From assembly GCA_029782215.1 (NCBI GenBank), contig JAKOVD010000098.1:124001-188000 (forward strand): a DNA stretch of 64,000 nt, read 5' to 3'. The notes under the pieces are model-generated. The model saw nothing but the letters and a program-made list of their open reading frames with translations, was not told the DNA's origin and ran no database searches. The DNA comes from Chloroflexota bacterium (GTDB lineage Bacteria; Chloroflexota; Anaerolineae; J102). Position 1 is the stretch's first letter; each line of letters opens with the position of its first letter. Positions 51,233-59,900 of the stretch are shown piece after piece. The position numbers and the translations under genes are program-made.

Positions 51233-52020
51233 GCGCCCTCGTCGAGCCATTCCGGGGAGGGGCCGGCCCCTATTGGCAGCGCATCGAGTCGGGGACGGGC
51301 GTCCTGGAGCCAGGTGAGCACAGCCTGCGCCTGGCTAATGAGCCGCAAGCAGGGCAGCGGTACAGCAACGCGCAGGTCGACGACTACCGCCACCTGGGCC
51401 GGAGCCGCTTTCCCTGGCGGCCGCCGCTCACATTGACCGTGCGCGCTCGCTTTTCGCACGAGCGACCGGGCGGCACTGCCGGATTCGGCTTCTGGAACGA
51501 GCCCTTTCTGACGGTGGGGCTGCGGGCGCCGGCCTTCCCCCAGGCGATCTGGTTCTTCTATGCCTCGGAGCCCTCGGACATGCCGCTGGTGATGGACGTC
51601 CCCGGCTGGGGCTGGAAGGCGTCGATGCTTGACGCTGTCCGGCTGCCTTTTCCGATGCTCTTTCCGCTCGGCCCGCTGGCCGTTCCCCTGTTCCGGGCGC
51701 CTGCACTCCACCGCCGCTTGTGGCCGTATGCGCAGCGGCTGATGCACGCCGCGGAGGCACCCGCGCCGGGATCGATGACGGCCTGGCGCACCTATCGCAT
51801 CGAATGGGGCCTGACCTCTGCCCGCTTCCTAGTCGACGACGAGGTCGTGCTGGCGGCGCCCGAACCGCCGCGCGGCCCGTTGGGCCTGGTGATCTGGATG
51901 GACAACCGCTATCTGGTCGCCACCCCGCAGGGACGGCTGCGGTGGGGACTGGTGGCGACGGGCGAGAAGCAGTGGCTGGAGCTCTCCGATCTCTCCGTGC
52001 AGCCCTGGATGGGGACCTAG
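51229..52020 (+). CDS. Concanavalin-like jelly-roll protein (GH16-like fold, no catalytic motif seen)
   Basis: A 263-aa soluble protein whose N-terminal and C-terminal halves resemble a laminarinase/GH16-type beta sandwich. AWRTYRIEWGLTSARFLVDD is the typical strand pair preceding the ligand face, followed by PLGLVIWMDNRYLVATPQGR. The GH16 catalytic ExDxxE motif is absent, so enzymatic activity is not supported. The ATG overlaps the methyltransferase stop (ATGA). The two stop codons with the convergent gene share a CTAG at 52017-52020. Confidence 0.6.
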   Translation: MSALVEPFRGGAGPYWQRIESGTGVLEPGEHSLRLANEPQAGQRYSNAQVDDYRHLGRSRFPWRPPLTLTVRARFSHERPGGTAGFGFWNEPFLTVGLRAPAFPQAIWFFYASEPSDMPLVMDVPGWGWKASMLDAVRLPFPMLFPLGPLAVPLFRAPALHRRLWPYAQRLMHAAEAPAPGSMTAWRTYRIEWGLTSARFLVDDEVVLAAPEPPRGPLGLVIWMDNRYLVATPQGRLRWGLVATGEKQWLELSDLSVQPWMGT

Positions 52021-53222
52021 TCCGGCAGGTCCAGCACCCAGAGGTTGCGGTCGGCGGCGGAGACGAAGACGACGGCGTGGCCATCCGGCGCCACGCGCCA
52101 GTCGCCGTTGGCGACCTTGAACGGGGTCGTGGCCGGGTCAGTCAGCCGGCGGAGGGACCCGGTGCGGGCGTTCAGTTCCCAGAACGCCTGTGAAACGGCG
52201 CCGGGCTGGAAAGGAATCAGGATCAGGCGTTCGCCGTCGCGCCACTGGTAGGCGCCAAAAAGCTCGCGATCGAGCTGCCGCACTCTGCTGCCATCCGTGC
52301 GCGCCAGGTAGAGACCGTTCCTGGCGGCGTCGGGGTTCTGGCTGATGTAGTACGCCAGCCACTCGCCATCCGGCGAGACCGAGAAGCCGCGCATTCGCTG
52401 TTCATTGGCGATGTCGATCCGCTTGCCACTGACCACATCCTGGACGAAGAGGCGCGTCCCCGGTGACTGCAGCGAGTCGGCGGACGAAAGCAGCACCTTG
52501 TCATCGCCAACCCACCCTGCCAATCCCCCGCGGGGCAGCACCGCCACCTGGCGGGCGTTGGCGCCATCGAGGTCCGCGACCCATACCTGCGTGACCCGGT
52601 TTTCCACGGGCACGTTGGCCGGCGACACTGTCCAGGCGATGCGCTTGAGGTTGGGCGACAAGGTGACGACCCTGCCCCTGGCAGGGACGATCCAACGGGC
52701 GCCGTCGCGCAGCCGCACGATGGTGGTCTGGCTGCCCACCTCCTGGCGCAGAGTGAAATCGGGCGAGTAGTAGGCGATGGGCTCGGGACGTAGCTGGGGC
52801 GTCGGCAGCTCCTGGCTGGCGTCAACACTCCAGTAGCCTACGGGCTGGTCAGGGCCGGGCTTGTCGATGTACCACACCTGCGAGCTGTCGGCCGGCCAGA
52901 AAGGCTGGGTACAGCAGCCGCCGCCGGTGAGCTGGCGCAGCCTGGGCGCCGGGGTTGGCGTGGCGGTGGCTGTTGGCGTGGACGTGGGCCTCGGCGTCGC
53001 CGTGGGTGTGGCGGTCGCCGGGGGTGTGGCGGTCGCCGGGGGCGTGGGCGTGAAGGTGGGACCGGCCGGCTCCGCTGGGGTCGCGGATGGCGCAACGGTG
53101 ACAGGCGCTGCGGCGACAGGTGCGGGCCGCGAGGGCGTGCTGCAGCCGGCGGTCAGGATGAGTAGGGCCGCCAAAATCAGCGCCGGCCAGGGACGGCGTC
53201 GGGTGGGGATGGGGGTGGTCAT
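52017..53222 (-). CDS. TolB-like WD40-type beta-propeller lipoprotein
   Basis: A 401-aa exported lipoprotein. The signal with lipobox is LILAALLILTAGC, followed by a Thr/Pro linker (about residues 40-95). The mature part contains propeller strands such as VTLSPNLKRIAWTV, QVWVADLDGANARQV, FSVSPDGEWLAYYIS, GLYLARTDGSRVRQL and DWRVAPDGHAVVFVS, the repeats of TolB/DPP-IV-like propellers. Its ATG overlaps the M23 peptidase stop by 4 bp, so it is probably co-transcribed with the cell-wall enzyme. Confidence 0.82.
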   Translation of the reverse strand: MTTPIPTRRRPWPALILAALLILTAGCSTPSRPAPVAAAPVTVAPSATPAEPAGPTFTPTPPATATPPATATPTATPRPTSTPTATATPTPAPRLRQLTGGGCCTQPFWPADSSQVWYIDKPGPDQPVGYWSVDASQELPTPQLRPEPIAYYSPDFTLRQEVGSQTTIVRLRDGARWIVPARGRVVTLSPNLKRIAWTVSPANVPVENRVTQVWVADLDGANARQVAVLPRGGLAGWVGDDKVLLSSADSLQSPGTRLFVQDVVSGKRIDIANEQRMRGFSVSPDGEWLAYYISQNPDAARNGLYLARTDGSRVRQLDRELFGAYQWRDGERLILIPFQPGAVSQAFWELNARTGSLRRLTDPATTPFKVANGDWRVAPDGHAVVFVSAADRNLWVLDLPD

Positions 53223-53947
53223 GGCAGGTCCGGTGGCCAGGGGCGAGCGAAGTCATTGATGATGCGGCCGCTCCCCACCGAGGGCTGGTCATCAAGCTGC
53301 TGCCACTGGCGGGGGGCGTCGAGGTTGCGCTCAAAGCCGGGGCCAAACGAACCGATGAGCGCCAGCCCATCCCAATCGGCGTCAATGAGGGTGACAGGGT
53401 TGTACTTGAGGGTGCGCGAGCGCAGATCGCGGATCTCAAGGTGCAGGTGCGGTCGCCCAAAACAGGTTCCGGCGGGGTCGCCGCTGTAGGCGACCACTTC
53501 GCCTGCCTTGACAGCCTGACCGGGCTCCAGCTTCGGCCGCTCCTTGAGGTGGCCGTAGAGCGACATATAGCCAAGCTGGGGATGGTCGATGAGCAAATTG
53601 TGCGGCGCCGAGCCATAGGCCATGACGTCCGCTCCGAACACCACCCCGTCGGCAATCGCCACCACGGGCGTGCCGCAGGCGGCGGAAAGGTCAATGCCGA
53701 AGTGAATGCCTCCGCCGTAGCGGTACATGCCCCGCCGCTCACGGAAGGCGCCGATCGTGTTGCCGTAGGGCTGGCCCAGGAGCCATGTATCGGGACCCGG
53801 CGGCTCGGCAAAGGGCAGACGGAACGGCCGCGGGGAAGGCGTGGCCGCAGGCGCAGGTGTACCTGCGGGCGTGGGGCCGCCTTGGGCCTGAACGGCTGCG
53901 GGTAGGGTAAGGAGCAGGGCCAGCATGAGCGCTGCGATCTTGTTCAT
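53219..53947 (-). CDS. Secreted M23-family (LytM) metallopeptidase
   Basis: A 242-aa exported enzyme. The signal peptide is [20 protein letters not shown], then a Pro/Ala linker. The LytM domain has [20 protein letters not shown] (first His and Asp ligands), [11 protein letters not shown], and HLHLEIRD (the HxH pair), the complete zinc-binding set. It probably cuts peptidoglycan cross-bridges, or acts on the cell surface. I start it at 53947 (MNKIAALM); the ORF extension to 54877 is the antisense shadow of the HAD gene. Confidence 0.87.
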   Translation of the reverse strand: MNKIAALMLALLLTLPAAVQAQGGPTPAGTPAPAATPSPRPFRLPFAEPPGPDTWLLGQPYGNTIGAFRERRGMYRYGGGIHFGIDLSAACGTPVVAIADGVVFGADVMAYGSAPHNLLIDHPQLGYMSLYGHLKERPKLEPGQAVKAGEVVAYSGDPAGTCFGRPHLHLEIRDLRSRTLKYNPVTLIDADWDGLALIGSFGPGFERNLDAPRQWQQLDDQPSVGSGRIINDFARPWPPDLP

Positions 53948-54076
53948 GGGGTGTATTTTGGAGCCATCGGCGATCGCGTTCGGCGTGAACGCATCCAGTT
54001 GACTCGCGAACTCGCGGAGAAGTTGCTGTTGGATAGGGCGCACCGTACAATCCAGGCAATCAAAGAGGCTCAATTC

Positions 54077-54853
54077 ATGAAATCTGCCAAACCAAAGCCA
54101 AAAAACTATCTCATCGATATGGACGGCGTCCTGGTCAGGGGACGCGACATCGTGCCGGGGGCCGAGGGGTTCCTGGAAAGGCTGCGCACACGCAATGCCG
54201 AATACCTGCTCCTGACCAACAATCCCATCTATACCCCCGGTGACCTGGCGCATCGCCTGAAGACGATGGGTCTGGAGGTGCCGGAGGAGCGCATCTTCAC
54301 CTCTGCCGTTGCCACCGCCCGCTTTCTTGATACGCAGAAGCCCAAGGGCACGGCCTTCGTCGTGGGTGAAAGCGGGTTGACCACGGCCATCCATGGCGTC
54401 GGCTACGTCATTACGGACGTGAATCCCGACTATGTCGTGCTTGGCGAGACCAACAGCTACAACTACCTGCACATCACCCGCGCCGTGCGCCTCGTGGCCG
54501 AGGGTGCGCGTTTTATCGCCACCAACCCGGACCCTGCCGGCCCGGGAGAGGGCGGCCTGGTGCCGGCCTGCGGGGCGATGGCGGCTCTGATCGAGCGAGC
54601 AACGGGCGTCACCCCCTTCTTCGTGGGCAAACCCAATCCCCTGATGATGAGGTCGGCCCTCAACTACCTGGGCGTCCATTCTGAAGACACGATCATGGTG
54701 GGGGACACGATGGCGACCGACATCATCGGGGGCATCCAGAGTGGCATGGACACGATCCTGGTGCTGACGGGCGTCACCAGGGCGGTAGAGGTCACGCGCT
54801 ATCCGTACGTGCCTACCCACGTGGTGGATTCGGTCGCCGATATCGAACCCTGA
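54077..54853 (+). CDS. HAD-IIA family sugar/nucleotide phosphatase (NagD-like)
   Basis: A 258-aa cytosolic phosphatase. Motif I is [14 protein letters not shown] (Asp nucleophile and acid), motif [15 protein letters not shown], motif III Lys in [10 protein letters not shown], and motif [15 protein letters not shown]. Cap type C2a is typical of NagD/PGP-type HADs. AGAGG lies upstream of the ATG at 54077; the ORF's upstream part to 53951 is leader. It is divergent from the M23 gene. Confidence 0.9.
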   Translation: MKSAKPKPKNYLIDMDGVLVRGRDIVPGAEGFLERLRTRNAEYLLLTNNPIYTPGDLAHRLKTMGLEVPEERIFTSAVATARFLDTQKPKGTAFVVGESGLTTAIHGVGYVITDVNPDYVVLGETNSYNYLHITRAVRLVAEGARFIATNPDPAGPGEGGLVPACGAMAALIERATGVTPFFVGKPNPLMMRSALNYLGVHSEDTIMVGDTMATDIIGGIQSGMDTILVLTGVTRAVEVTRYPYVPTHVVDSVADIEP

Positions 54854-54870
54854 CCCGCATGGGCTGGGTG

Positions 54871-55365
54871 TCACCAACCCCGGGTTCCGGGCTCACCCTT
54901 GAAGGGTCCCACGATGTCAGAGGTGATCCAGCCGCCATAGAAGCCGCCGGGCTGGGGAATCGCCCGCTCACCGTCGACATAGCAGCCGTCCATGGGACCG
55001 GCGTAGAAGGCGACATAACCAGCGATGGCGCGAAAGGGGGCCGTGGGTCGTGGGTAGCTCCACGCCGCCTGCACCAGCTCCACGCCGTTGACCACGACGT
55101 CATAGTAGCGCGCCTGGCCTTTCCACTCGCACCAACTGGATTGGGGGGCGGCACGCAAGCAGTGCAGGGTGACGTCGCCGGGTGGAAAGTAGTAGACCGG
55201 CGGATGGCTGGTCTCCAGCACCCGGTAGGCGGCGCGTGTCTCCGCCACGGTCACGCCGTTTGCCATCACGACAAGGTGGCGGGTGGTCGGCTCCAGGCGC
55301 GGGGGACGGGGGTAATCCCAGACCGACTCCCGCCCCGGACCGGCTTGCAGCCTCGGCGCTTTCAC
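54871..55365 (-). CDS. DUF427 family protein
   Basis: A 164-aa soluble protein starting with GTG at 55365, which overlaps the Fur stop (GTGA). The core VVMANGVTVAETRAAYRVLETSHPPVYYFPPGDV and GYVAFYAGPMDGCYVDGE (AFY.....) match DUF427. Function unknown. It is the last gene of the cbiMN-cbiQ-cbiO-fur unit, so it may be a metal- or oxidant-linked accessory protein, which is inference. Confidence 0.85.
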   Translation of the reverse strand: MKAPRLQAGPGRESVWDYPRPPRLEPTTRHLVVMANGVTVAETRAAYRVLETSHPPVYYFPPGDVTLHCLRAAPQSSWCEWKGQARYYDVVVNGVELVQAAWSYPRPTAPFRAIAGYVAFYAGPMDGCYVDGERAIPQPGGFYGGWITSDIVGPFKGEPGTRGW

Positions 55366-55793
55366 GCCGGCGTTTCCCGGCAGGCACGGCAGGCGCCTGT
55401 GAGCACCAGGTGGTCGGTGGCGACGGCGAAACCGTGCTCGCGCTCGATGGCGGCAAAGGCCGCGACCAGAGCCTCCTGGCTGATCTCGATGTTAGCGCCA
55501 CACACCAGACAATGCAGATGGTGGTGTGGTTGGGCGTGGGCGATCTCGTAAACGCACTGGCCTCCGATCTCAGCGGCGACCACCAGGTGCATTTCCTGCA
55601 GGAACTCGAGGGTGCGATAGACGGTCGAGCGGTTCACCGCCGGCGCCCTGGCGTGGAGACGGGAATAGATCTCGTCCACAGTGGTGTGGCCGCCGGCCTC
55701 GCACACGGCATCGAGGATCATCTCGCGCTGCGGCGTCATCCGGAACCCCTGCTTGCGGATGGCGGCGGCATAGTCGTGCTGTGTGTGGGTCAT
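55362..55793 (-). CDS. Fur-family metalloregulator
   Basis: A 143-aa repressor. The N-terminal winged helix has RKQGFRMTPQREMILDAV and VNRSTVYRTLEFL. The metal region HAQPHHHLHCLVCGANIEIS gives the His cluster and the first CxxC (CLVC), and GACRACRETPA the second CxxC. It could be a Zur, Nur, PerR or Fur type; sequence alone does not say. It overlaps the CbiO gene by 4 bp and sits in a cobalt/nickel uptake operon, so a nickel or cobalt response is plausible. The inverted repeat at 58398-58421 is a likely target. Confidence 0.87.
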   Translation of the reverse strand: MTHTQHDYAAAIRKQGFRMTPQREMILDAVCEAGGHTTVDEIYSRLHARAPAVNRSTVYRTLEFLQEMHLVVAAEIGGQCVYEIAHAQPHHHLHCLVCGANIEISQEALVAAFAAIEREHGFAVATDHLVLTGACRACRETPA

Positions 55794-56575
55794 GGTCGCT
55801 CCAGTCCGTGCTCCTCGAGCAGCGCAACGTCCTCAAAAAGGAGGGCGGTCGGGCCATCGGCGACGATGCGCCCCTCGTCCACCACGACCATCCGCGGAAA
55901 GAGCTCGCGCACCATGAGCATGTCGTGGGTCGACACCAACATGGTCAGCGGCAGGTCACGGAGCAGGCGGATGAGCTGGCGCCGCGCCCTGGGATCCAGG
56001 CCGGCCGAAGGTTCGTCGAGCACCAGGATCTCGGGGTGCATCGAGAGCACCGTGGCAATGGCGATGCGCTTCTTCTCCCCCACGCTCAGGTGGTGGGAGA
56101 GACGGCCGGCGTAGTCCGACATGCCTACCTGGGCCAGCGCCTCGGCCACCCGCCGCCGCACTTCTGCCTCGGGAAGGCCCATGTGCAGCGGGCCAAACGC
56201 CACGTCTTCGAAGACCGTGGGCGAGAAGAGCTGGTCATCGGGGTTCTGGAAGACCACACCCACCATGCCGCGGATGGCCGGCAGGTTGGGCTTGGTCACC
56301 GGCAGACCCGCCACCTTGACCTCGCCCTTGCCGTGCAGGATGCCGTTCAGGTGCAGCATGAGGGTGCTCTTTCCGGCGCCGTTGGGGCCCACCAGGGCGA
56401 CCTTCTCGCCGGCGCTGACTTCCAGGCTGACCTCGAAAAGCGCCTGGTGGCCATCGGGGTAGCTGAAGCTCAGCTTGTCGATCAGGAGCGTAGGCGTCCC
56501 GTTGGCTTCGGGGGCCCTGCTACCGCTGGGGGCCGCGGCGATGGTGGTGGGGGGGTGCGAGTGAACGACGGGCAT
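55790..56575 (-). CDS. cbiO: Energy-coupling factor ATPase CbiO
   Basis: A 261-aa ABC ATPase. Walker A GPNGAGKSTLMLHLNG, Q loop VFQNPDDQLFSPTV, ABC signature LSVGEKKRIAIATVL, Walker B ILVLDEPSAGLDP and H loop VSTHDM are all present. The N-terminal 28 residues are extra and low complexity. It powers cobalt or nickel uptake by the CbiMN/CbiQ membrane part encoded upstream. It is followed by the Fur gene with a 4-bp overlap. Confidence 0.92.
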   Translation of the reverse strand: MPVVHSHPPTTIAAAPSGSRAPEANGTPTLLIDKLSFSYPDGHQALFEVSLEVSAGEKVALVGPNGAGKSTLMLHLNGILHGKGEVKVAGLPVTKPNLPAIRGMVGVVFQNPDDQLFSPTVFEDVAFGPLHMGLPEAEVRRRVAEALAQVGMSDYAGRLSHHLSVGEKKRIAIATVLSMHPEILVLDEPSAGLDPRARRQLIRLLRDLPLTMLVSTHDMLMVRELFPRMVVVDEGRIVADGPTALLFEDVALLEEHGLERP

Positions 56576-56593
56576 GGGCGGAGACGATGGCGC

Positions 56594-57385
56594 CTAAAGG
56601 AGGCGTCCGGCAAGCTGGATGAGGGCGAGGCTGGCGAGGGCGAGGCCCAGAAGCCACCAGTCCTCGCGTTCCATGACGTGGGTGTTGAGCGTGTACAGGT
56701 GTCCGGCGTAGCCCCGTGACAGCATAGCGTTGTAAACGCGGTCACTGCGTTCCCAACTGCGCAGGAAGAGCTGCCCTGCCATGTGGCCTGTCACCCTGGC
56801 GCGCCACCACACGGTGCCGCCGCCGCCTGCAAGGGGGCGGGCGCTGCGGGCGTCGCGGGCGCGCAGCAGCCGCAGCACCTCGTCGCTGAGCACGAACAGG
56901 TAGCGGTACATGAAGGCGATGACGGCGACGAGTATGCTGGGGAGGTAGAGATGGCGCAGGGCGTGGATAAGGTCGGTGAACTGCGTGGTGGCCGTGAGAA
57001 GGATGGCCATCTGCACCGAAAGCAGACTGCGGACGACGATGCTTGAGAAGCGCAGCAGGCCGGCGTCGGTGATGGTCAGCTTCCACGGTCCCAGTGCGAA
57101 GCTGAAGACAGGCGCTCCCGGCAGCGTGAACAGGATGGTCACTGCCGCCAGGACGAAGGGCAGCACGATGAAGGAGCGCTTGACCGCGAACAGCCACGGC
57201 AGACGCGCCAGCCGTGTGACCAGCAGGACGAACCCAAAGGCCAGGGCAAACGCCAGCCAGGCGCCATCGGGAACAAGCACGTTGGACAGGATAAAGAGGA
57301 CCGTGACCACAACCTTGACGCGCGGGTCGAGCCGGTGAATGACACTGTCGCCGGCCAGATAGCGGTCAAAGGCGTTGGCGTGCAC
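56594..57385 (-). CDS. cbiQ: Energy-coupling factor transmembrane protein CbiQ
   Basis: A 263-aa membrane protein, starting with GTG at 57385. It has about six TM helices and the two coupling motifs of the T component, including ALRHLYLPSILVAVIAFMYRY and LRARDARS; YNAMLSRGYAGHLYTL is the conserved Arg-Gly C-terminal motif. It couples CbiO ATP hydrolysis to metal transport. It lies 10 bp after cbiMN. Confidence 0.9.
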   Translation of the reverse strand: MHANAFDRYLAGDSVIHRLDPRVKVVVTVLFILSNVLVPDGAWLAFALAFGFVLLVTRLARLPWLFAVKRSFIVLPFVLAAVTILFTLPGAPVFSFALGPWKLTITDAGLLRFSSIVVRSLLSVQMAILLTATTQFTDLIHALRHLYLPSILVAVIAFMYRYLFVLSDEVLRLLRARDARSARPLAGGGGTVWWRARVTGHMAGQLFLRSWERSDRVYNAMLSRGYAGHLYTLNTHVMEREDWWLLGLALASLALIQLAGRLL

Positions 57386-57395
57386 GGGACAACTC

Positions 57396-58325
57396 TCAGG
57401 CAGAAGCAGCGCCGCGGCCGGCGATGCGGCGCCCGATCAGATAGACCAGCCCCGCAACGGCGGCAGCTCCGATCAAGCCGGCAACGATCGTCGAAACCGG
57501 CGTGGAACCCAACCAGGGCAGGGTGTAGTTGGGGAGCAGCGCGTACGGCGCCTGCGTGTTGGCGGCGCCCATGAAGCCCATGTCAGTGGCGACGCGCTCG
57601 AGACCGTCCGGGCTGGCGGAGGCGAGCGGCGCCAGCAGCACCAGGCTGAGGGCAAGGGCAAGGCCGCCGATCACCCAGCCCACGCCCCCCTTGGCCTTGA
57701 CGGCCTCGCCTTCGAGCAGGTCAGGCCGCACCTGCATGATGAAACCCAGGGCCGCTACGGTGATGAGGGCTTCGCCGATGCCGATCAAGGCGTGGACGAG
57801 CAGCATTGCCGGGAGCACAATGGCAAGAGACGAGGTTCCGCTCAGCCAAAGCTCCAGCGCCGTGGCGAAAGCTGCGGCCATGACCGAAAGCCAGGCTGCG
57901 ACGCCCGCCGTGGCCAGGCGCACGCCCCGCCCCCGGCCCGCCGCCAGCCGGTAGATGCCGTAGCCGACGAAGACCGTCACAATGCCCATGTTGAAGATAT
58001 TGGCGCCCAGGACGACCAGCCCTCCATCCTGGAACAGCAGCGCCTGGGTCCCGATCACGGCGGTCATCACCAGGATGGCCGCCCAAGGTCCGAGGACAAT
58101 GCCTGCCAGGGCGCCTCCCAGTAGATGGCCCGACGTTCCACCCGCGACGGGGAAGTTGAGCATCTGCGCCGCAAAGATAAAGGCGGCCATGATGCCCATC
58201 AGCGGCACCTGGCGCTCACCCATATCCTGCTGGGCCTTGCGTGCTGCCAGGGCCACAAAGGCGATCGTGATGACCCAGAAGACCAGGGCCACTGCCAGCC
58301 CCAGGAAGCCGTCGGGAATGTGCAT
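57396..58325 (-). CDS. cbiM: Cobalt/nickel substrate-binding protein CbiM fused to CbiN-like PDGLE domain
   Basis: A 309-aa membrane protein. The start is placed at MHIPDGFLG (58325), because the N-terminal Met-His of CbiM/NikM binds the metal; the ORF extension to 58364 would destroy this. Residues 1-200 form the CbiM S component, with LNFPVAGGTSGHLLGGALAG supplying the second conserved His region. Residues 215-309 hold SASPDGLERVATDMGF, the PDGLE domain of CbiN, so M and N are fused. It takes up Co2+ or Ni2+; cobalt would feed cobalamin needed by the CarH-like protein and the radical SAM enzyme. Confidence 0.9.
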   Translation of the reverse strand: MHIPDGFLGLAVALVFWVITIAFVALAARKAQQDMGERQVPLMGIMAAFIFAAQMLNFPVAGGTSGHLLGGALAGIVLGPWAAILVMTAVIGTQALLFQDGGLVVLGANIFNMGIVTVFVGYGIYRLAAGRGRGVRLATAGVAAWLSVMAAAFATALELWLSGTSSLAIVLPAMLLVHALIGIGEALITVAALGFIMQVRPDLLEGEAVKAKGGVGWVIGGLALALSLVLLAPLASASPDGLERVATDMGFMGAANTQAPYALLPNYTLPWLGSTPVSTIVAGLIGAAAVAGLVYLIGRRIAGRGAASA

Positions 58326-58397
58326 CGCCGGTCCCAGTGGTGAGAACACGTGCGCAGCGGGCATAGCCGATCCTCCAAACAGTTCGTGTCAGAAATT

Positions 58398-58421
58398 GTT
58401 ATTGCAATTTGTTGCAATAAC
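58398..58421. promoter_or_regulatory. Inverted repeat GTTATTGCAA-N4-TTGCAATAAC upstream of cbiM
   Basis: Ten-bp perfect arms flank a 4-bp spacer (TTTG), 73 bp upstream of the cbiM start. The length and AT-rich symmetry fit a Fur-family operator, and the operon encodes a Fur-family protein, so autoregulation by metal is likely. The palindrome is too AT-rich to be a terminator in this GC-rich genome. Confidence 0.6.
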
Positions 58422-58475
58422 TGAGGTGCACTATAGCCGTTTGTGAAAACACCGTCAAGTCGCGAACCCCGGGAC

Positions 58476-59900
58476 TCAGGCGTGGGGAGCGCCGGCCTGA
58501 CTGTAGGCGGCGAGCGTGCGCCCACGCGCCCAACCGTGGTCGATGATCGGCGCCGGATAGTGCTTTCCGATGAGACAGCCCACGGAGCGCTGGAGGTGGG
58601 GAGACATTTCCCAGGGCTTGTGCACGTAGGCGTCGGGCGTCGCGGCCATCTCGCCTACCCAGCGCCGGATATAGACGCCGTCGGGGTCGAATTTGAGGCC
58701 CTGCAGCATGGGATTAAAGATGCGGAAATAGGGTGCCGCGTCCGTGCCGGTGCCGGCCGTCCACTGCCAGCCGCCGTTGTTGGCAGCCGGGTCGCCGTCC
58801 AGGAGGTGCTGCATGAACCACTTCTCGCCCCAGCGCCAGTCGATCAGGAGGTCCTTGACCAGGAACGAGGCCGTGATCATGCGGGCGCGATTGTGCATCC
58901 AGCCCGTCTGGGCGAGCTGGCGCATGGCGGCATCGACGATGGGGTAGCCTGTCCGGCCTTCGCACCATGCCTCAAAGGCCTCCCTGTCGTTCGACCAGGC
59001 GATATTCGCCAGGTCCGGGCGGAAGGAACGGCGGCGCACATGGGGGAAGTGATAGAGGATGGCGATGTAGAATTCGCGCCAGATCAGCTCGTTGAGCCAG
59101 GTCTCCGCACTCTTGAGGGCATCGGGCTGGCGCGCCCGCTGCATGGCTGACAGCGCGGACACGGCGGCCTGCCGGGCCGAAAGCATGCCGAAGCGCAAAT
59201 AGGGCGAAAGCTGCGAGGTGCCGGCCAGGTCCATGCGGTTGCGGGCGTCGCCATAGGCGAACACCGGCGTCTCGCTGCCGGTGACGAAGGCCTCCAGGCG
59301 GCGGTGCGCCTCCGCTTCACCGGGCGGGAAGAGCAGGTCCGCCGCCAGGGGTGGATGGTCGGGGAGCGGCTCACTCGCCAGGCCTTCCGGGACCAGCAGG
59401 CGCGGGGGCGCCGGCAGAAGGTGCGCCGGCAGCGGCGGAGGCAGGCTCTTCCACGCCCGGCCGTAGGGCGTGTAGACAGTGTAGGGACTGCCGTCGCTTT
59501 TGACCACGGCCTCAGGGGGATGGACGGTCAGGCCGCCCACCAGGCGCAGGGGCAGTTTGGCCGCGATTTCAGCGTCGCGGCGGCGGGCGTAGGGCGAGTA
59601 GTCGGCCTCGGCATAAATGGCGGAGGCGCCACACTCGGCCACGAGCGCCGCCAGGACATCAAGCGGCCGGCCTGAGCGCACGATCACCCGCCCTCCAGCC
59701 TGGCGCAGGGTGCGGTCCATCTCGGCCAGACCCGCCCACAGGAAGGCGAGACGCCTGGCGCCCACATAGGGCGAAGCAAGCAGGGCAGGATCGATGATGA
59801 AGAGGGGGATGATGTTCTCGCCGCCGCCGAGAGCGGCCGCCAGAGCCTGGTTGTCTGTCAGGCGCAGGTCGCGCCTGATCCACCAAATGGCAGAGGTCAT
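58476..59900 (-). CDS. phr: Deoxyribodipyrimidine photolyase
   Basis: A 474-aa light-dependent DNA repair enzyme. The N-terminal antenna domain starts [17 protein letters not shown]. The FAD-binding C-terminal domain has [57 protein letters not shown] and [15 protein letters not shown] followed by [12 protein letters not shown], the class I CPD photolyase signature. It repairs UV-induced cyclobutane dimers. Its ATG overlaps the CrtI-like stop by 4 bp, so it belongs to the light-associated unit. Confidence 0.94.
   Translation of the reverse strand: MTSAIWWIRRDLRLTDNQALAAALGGGENIIPLFIIDPALLASPYVGARRLAFLWAGLAEMDRTLRQAGGRVIVRSGRPLDVLAALVAECGASAIYAEADYSPYARRRDAEIAAKLPLRLVGGLTVHPPEAVVKSDGSPYTVYTPYGRAWKSLPPPLPAHLLPAPPRLLVPEGLASEPLPDHPPLAADLLFPPGEAEAHRRLEAFVTGSETPVFAYGDARNRMDLAGTSQLSPYLRFGMLSARQAAVSALSAMQRARQPDALKSAETWLNELIWREFYIAILYHFPHVRRRSFRPDLANIAWSNDREAFEAWCEGRTGYPIVDAAMRQLAQTGWMHNRARMITASFLVKDLLIDWRWGEKWFMQHLLDGDPAANNGGWQWTAGTGTDAAPYFRIFNPMLQGLKFDPDGVYIRRWVGEMAATPDAYVHKPWEMSPHLQRSVGCLIGKHYPAPIIDHGWARGRTLAAYSQAGAPHA

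Noticed and set aside
53951-54076. Possible N-terminal extension of the HAD phosphatase
   Set aside because: The HAD motif I lies close to the ATG at 54077, which has an AGAGG site; the upstream part is leader sequence next to a divergent gene.
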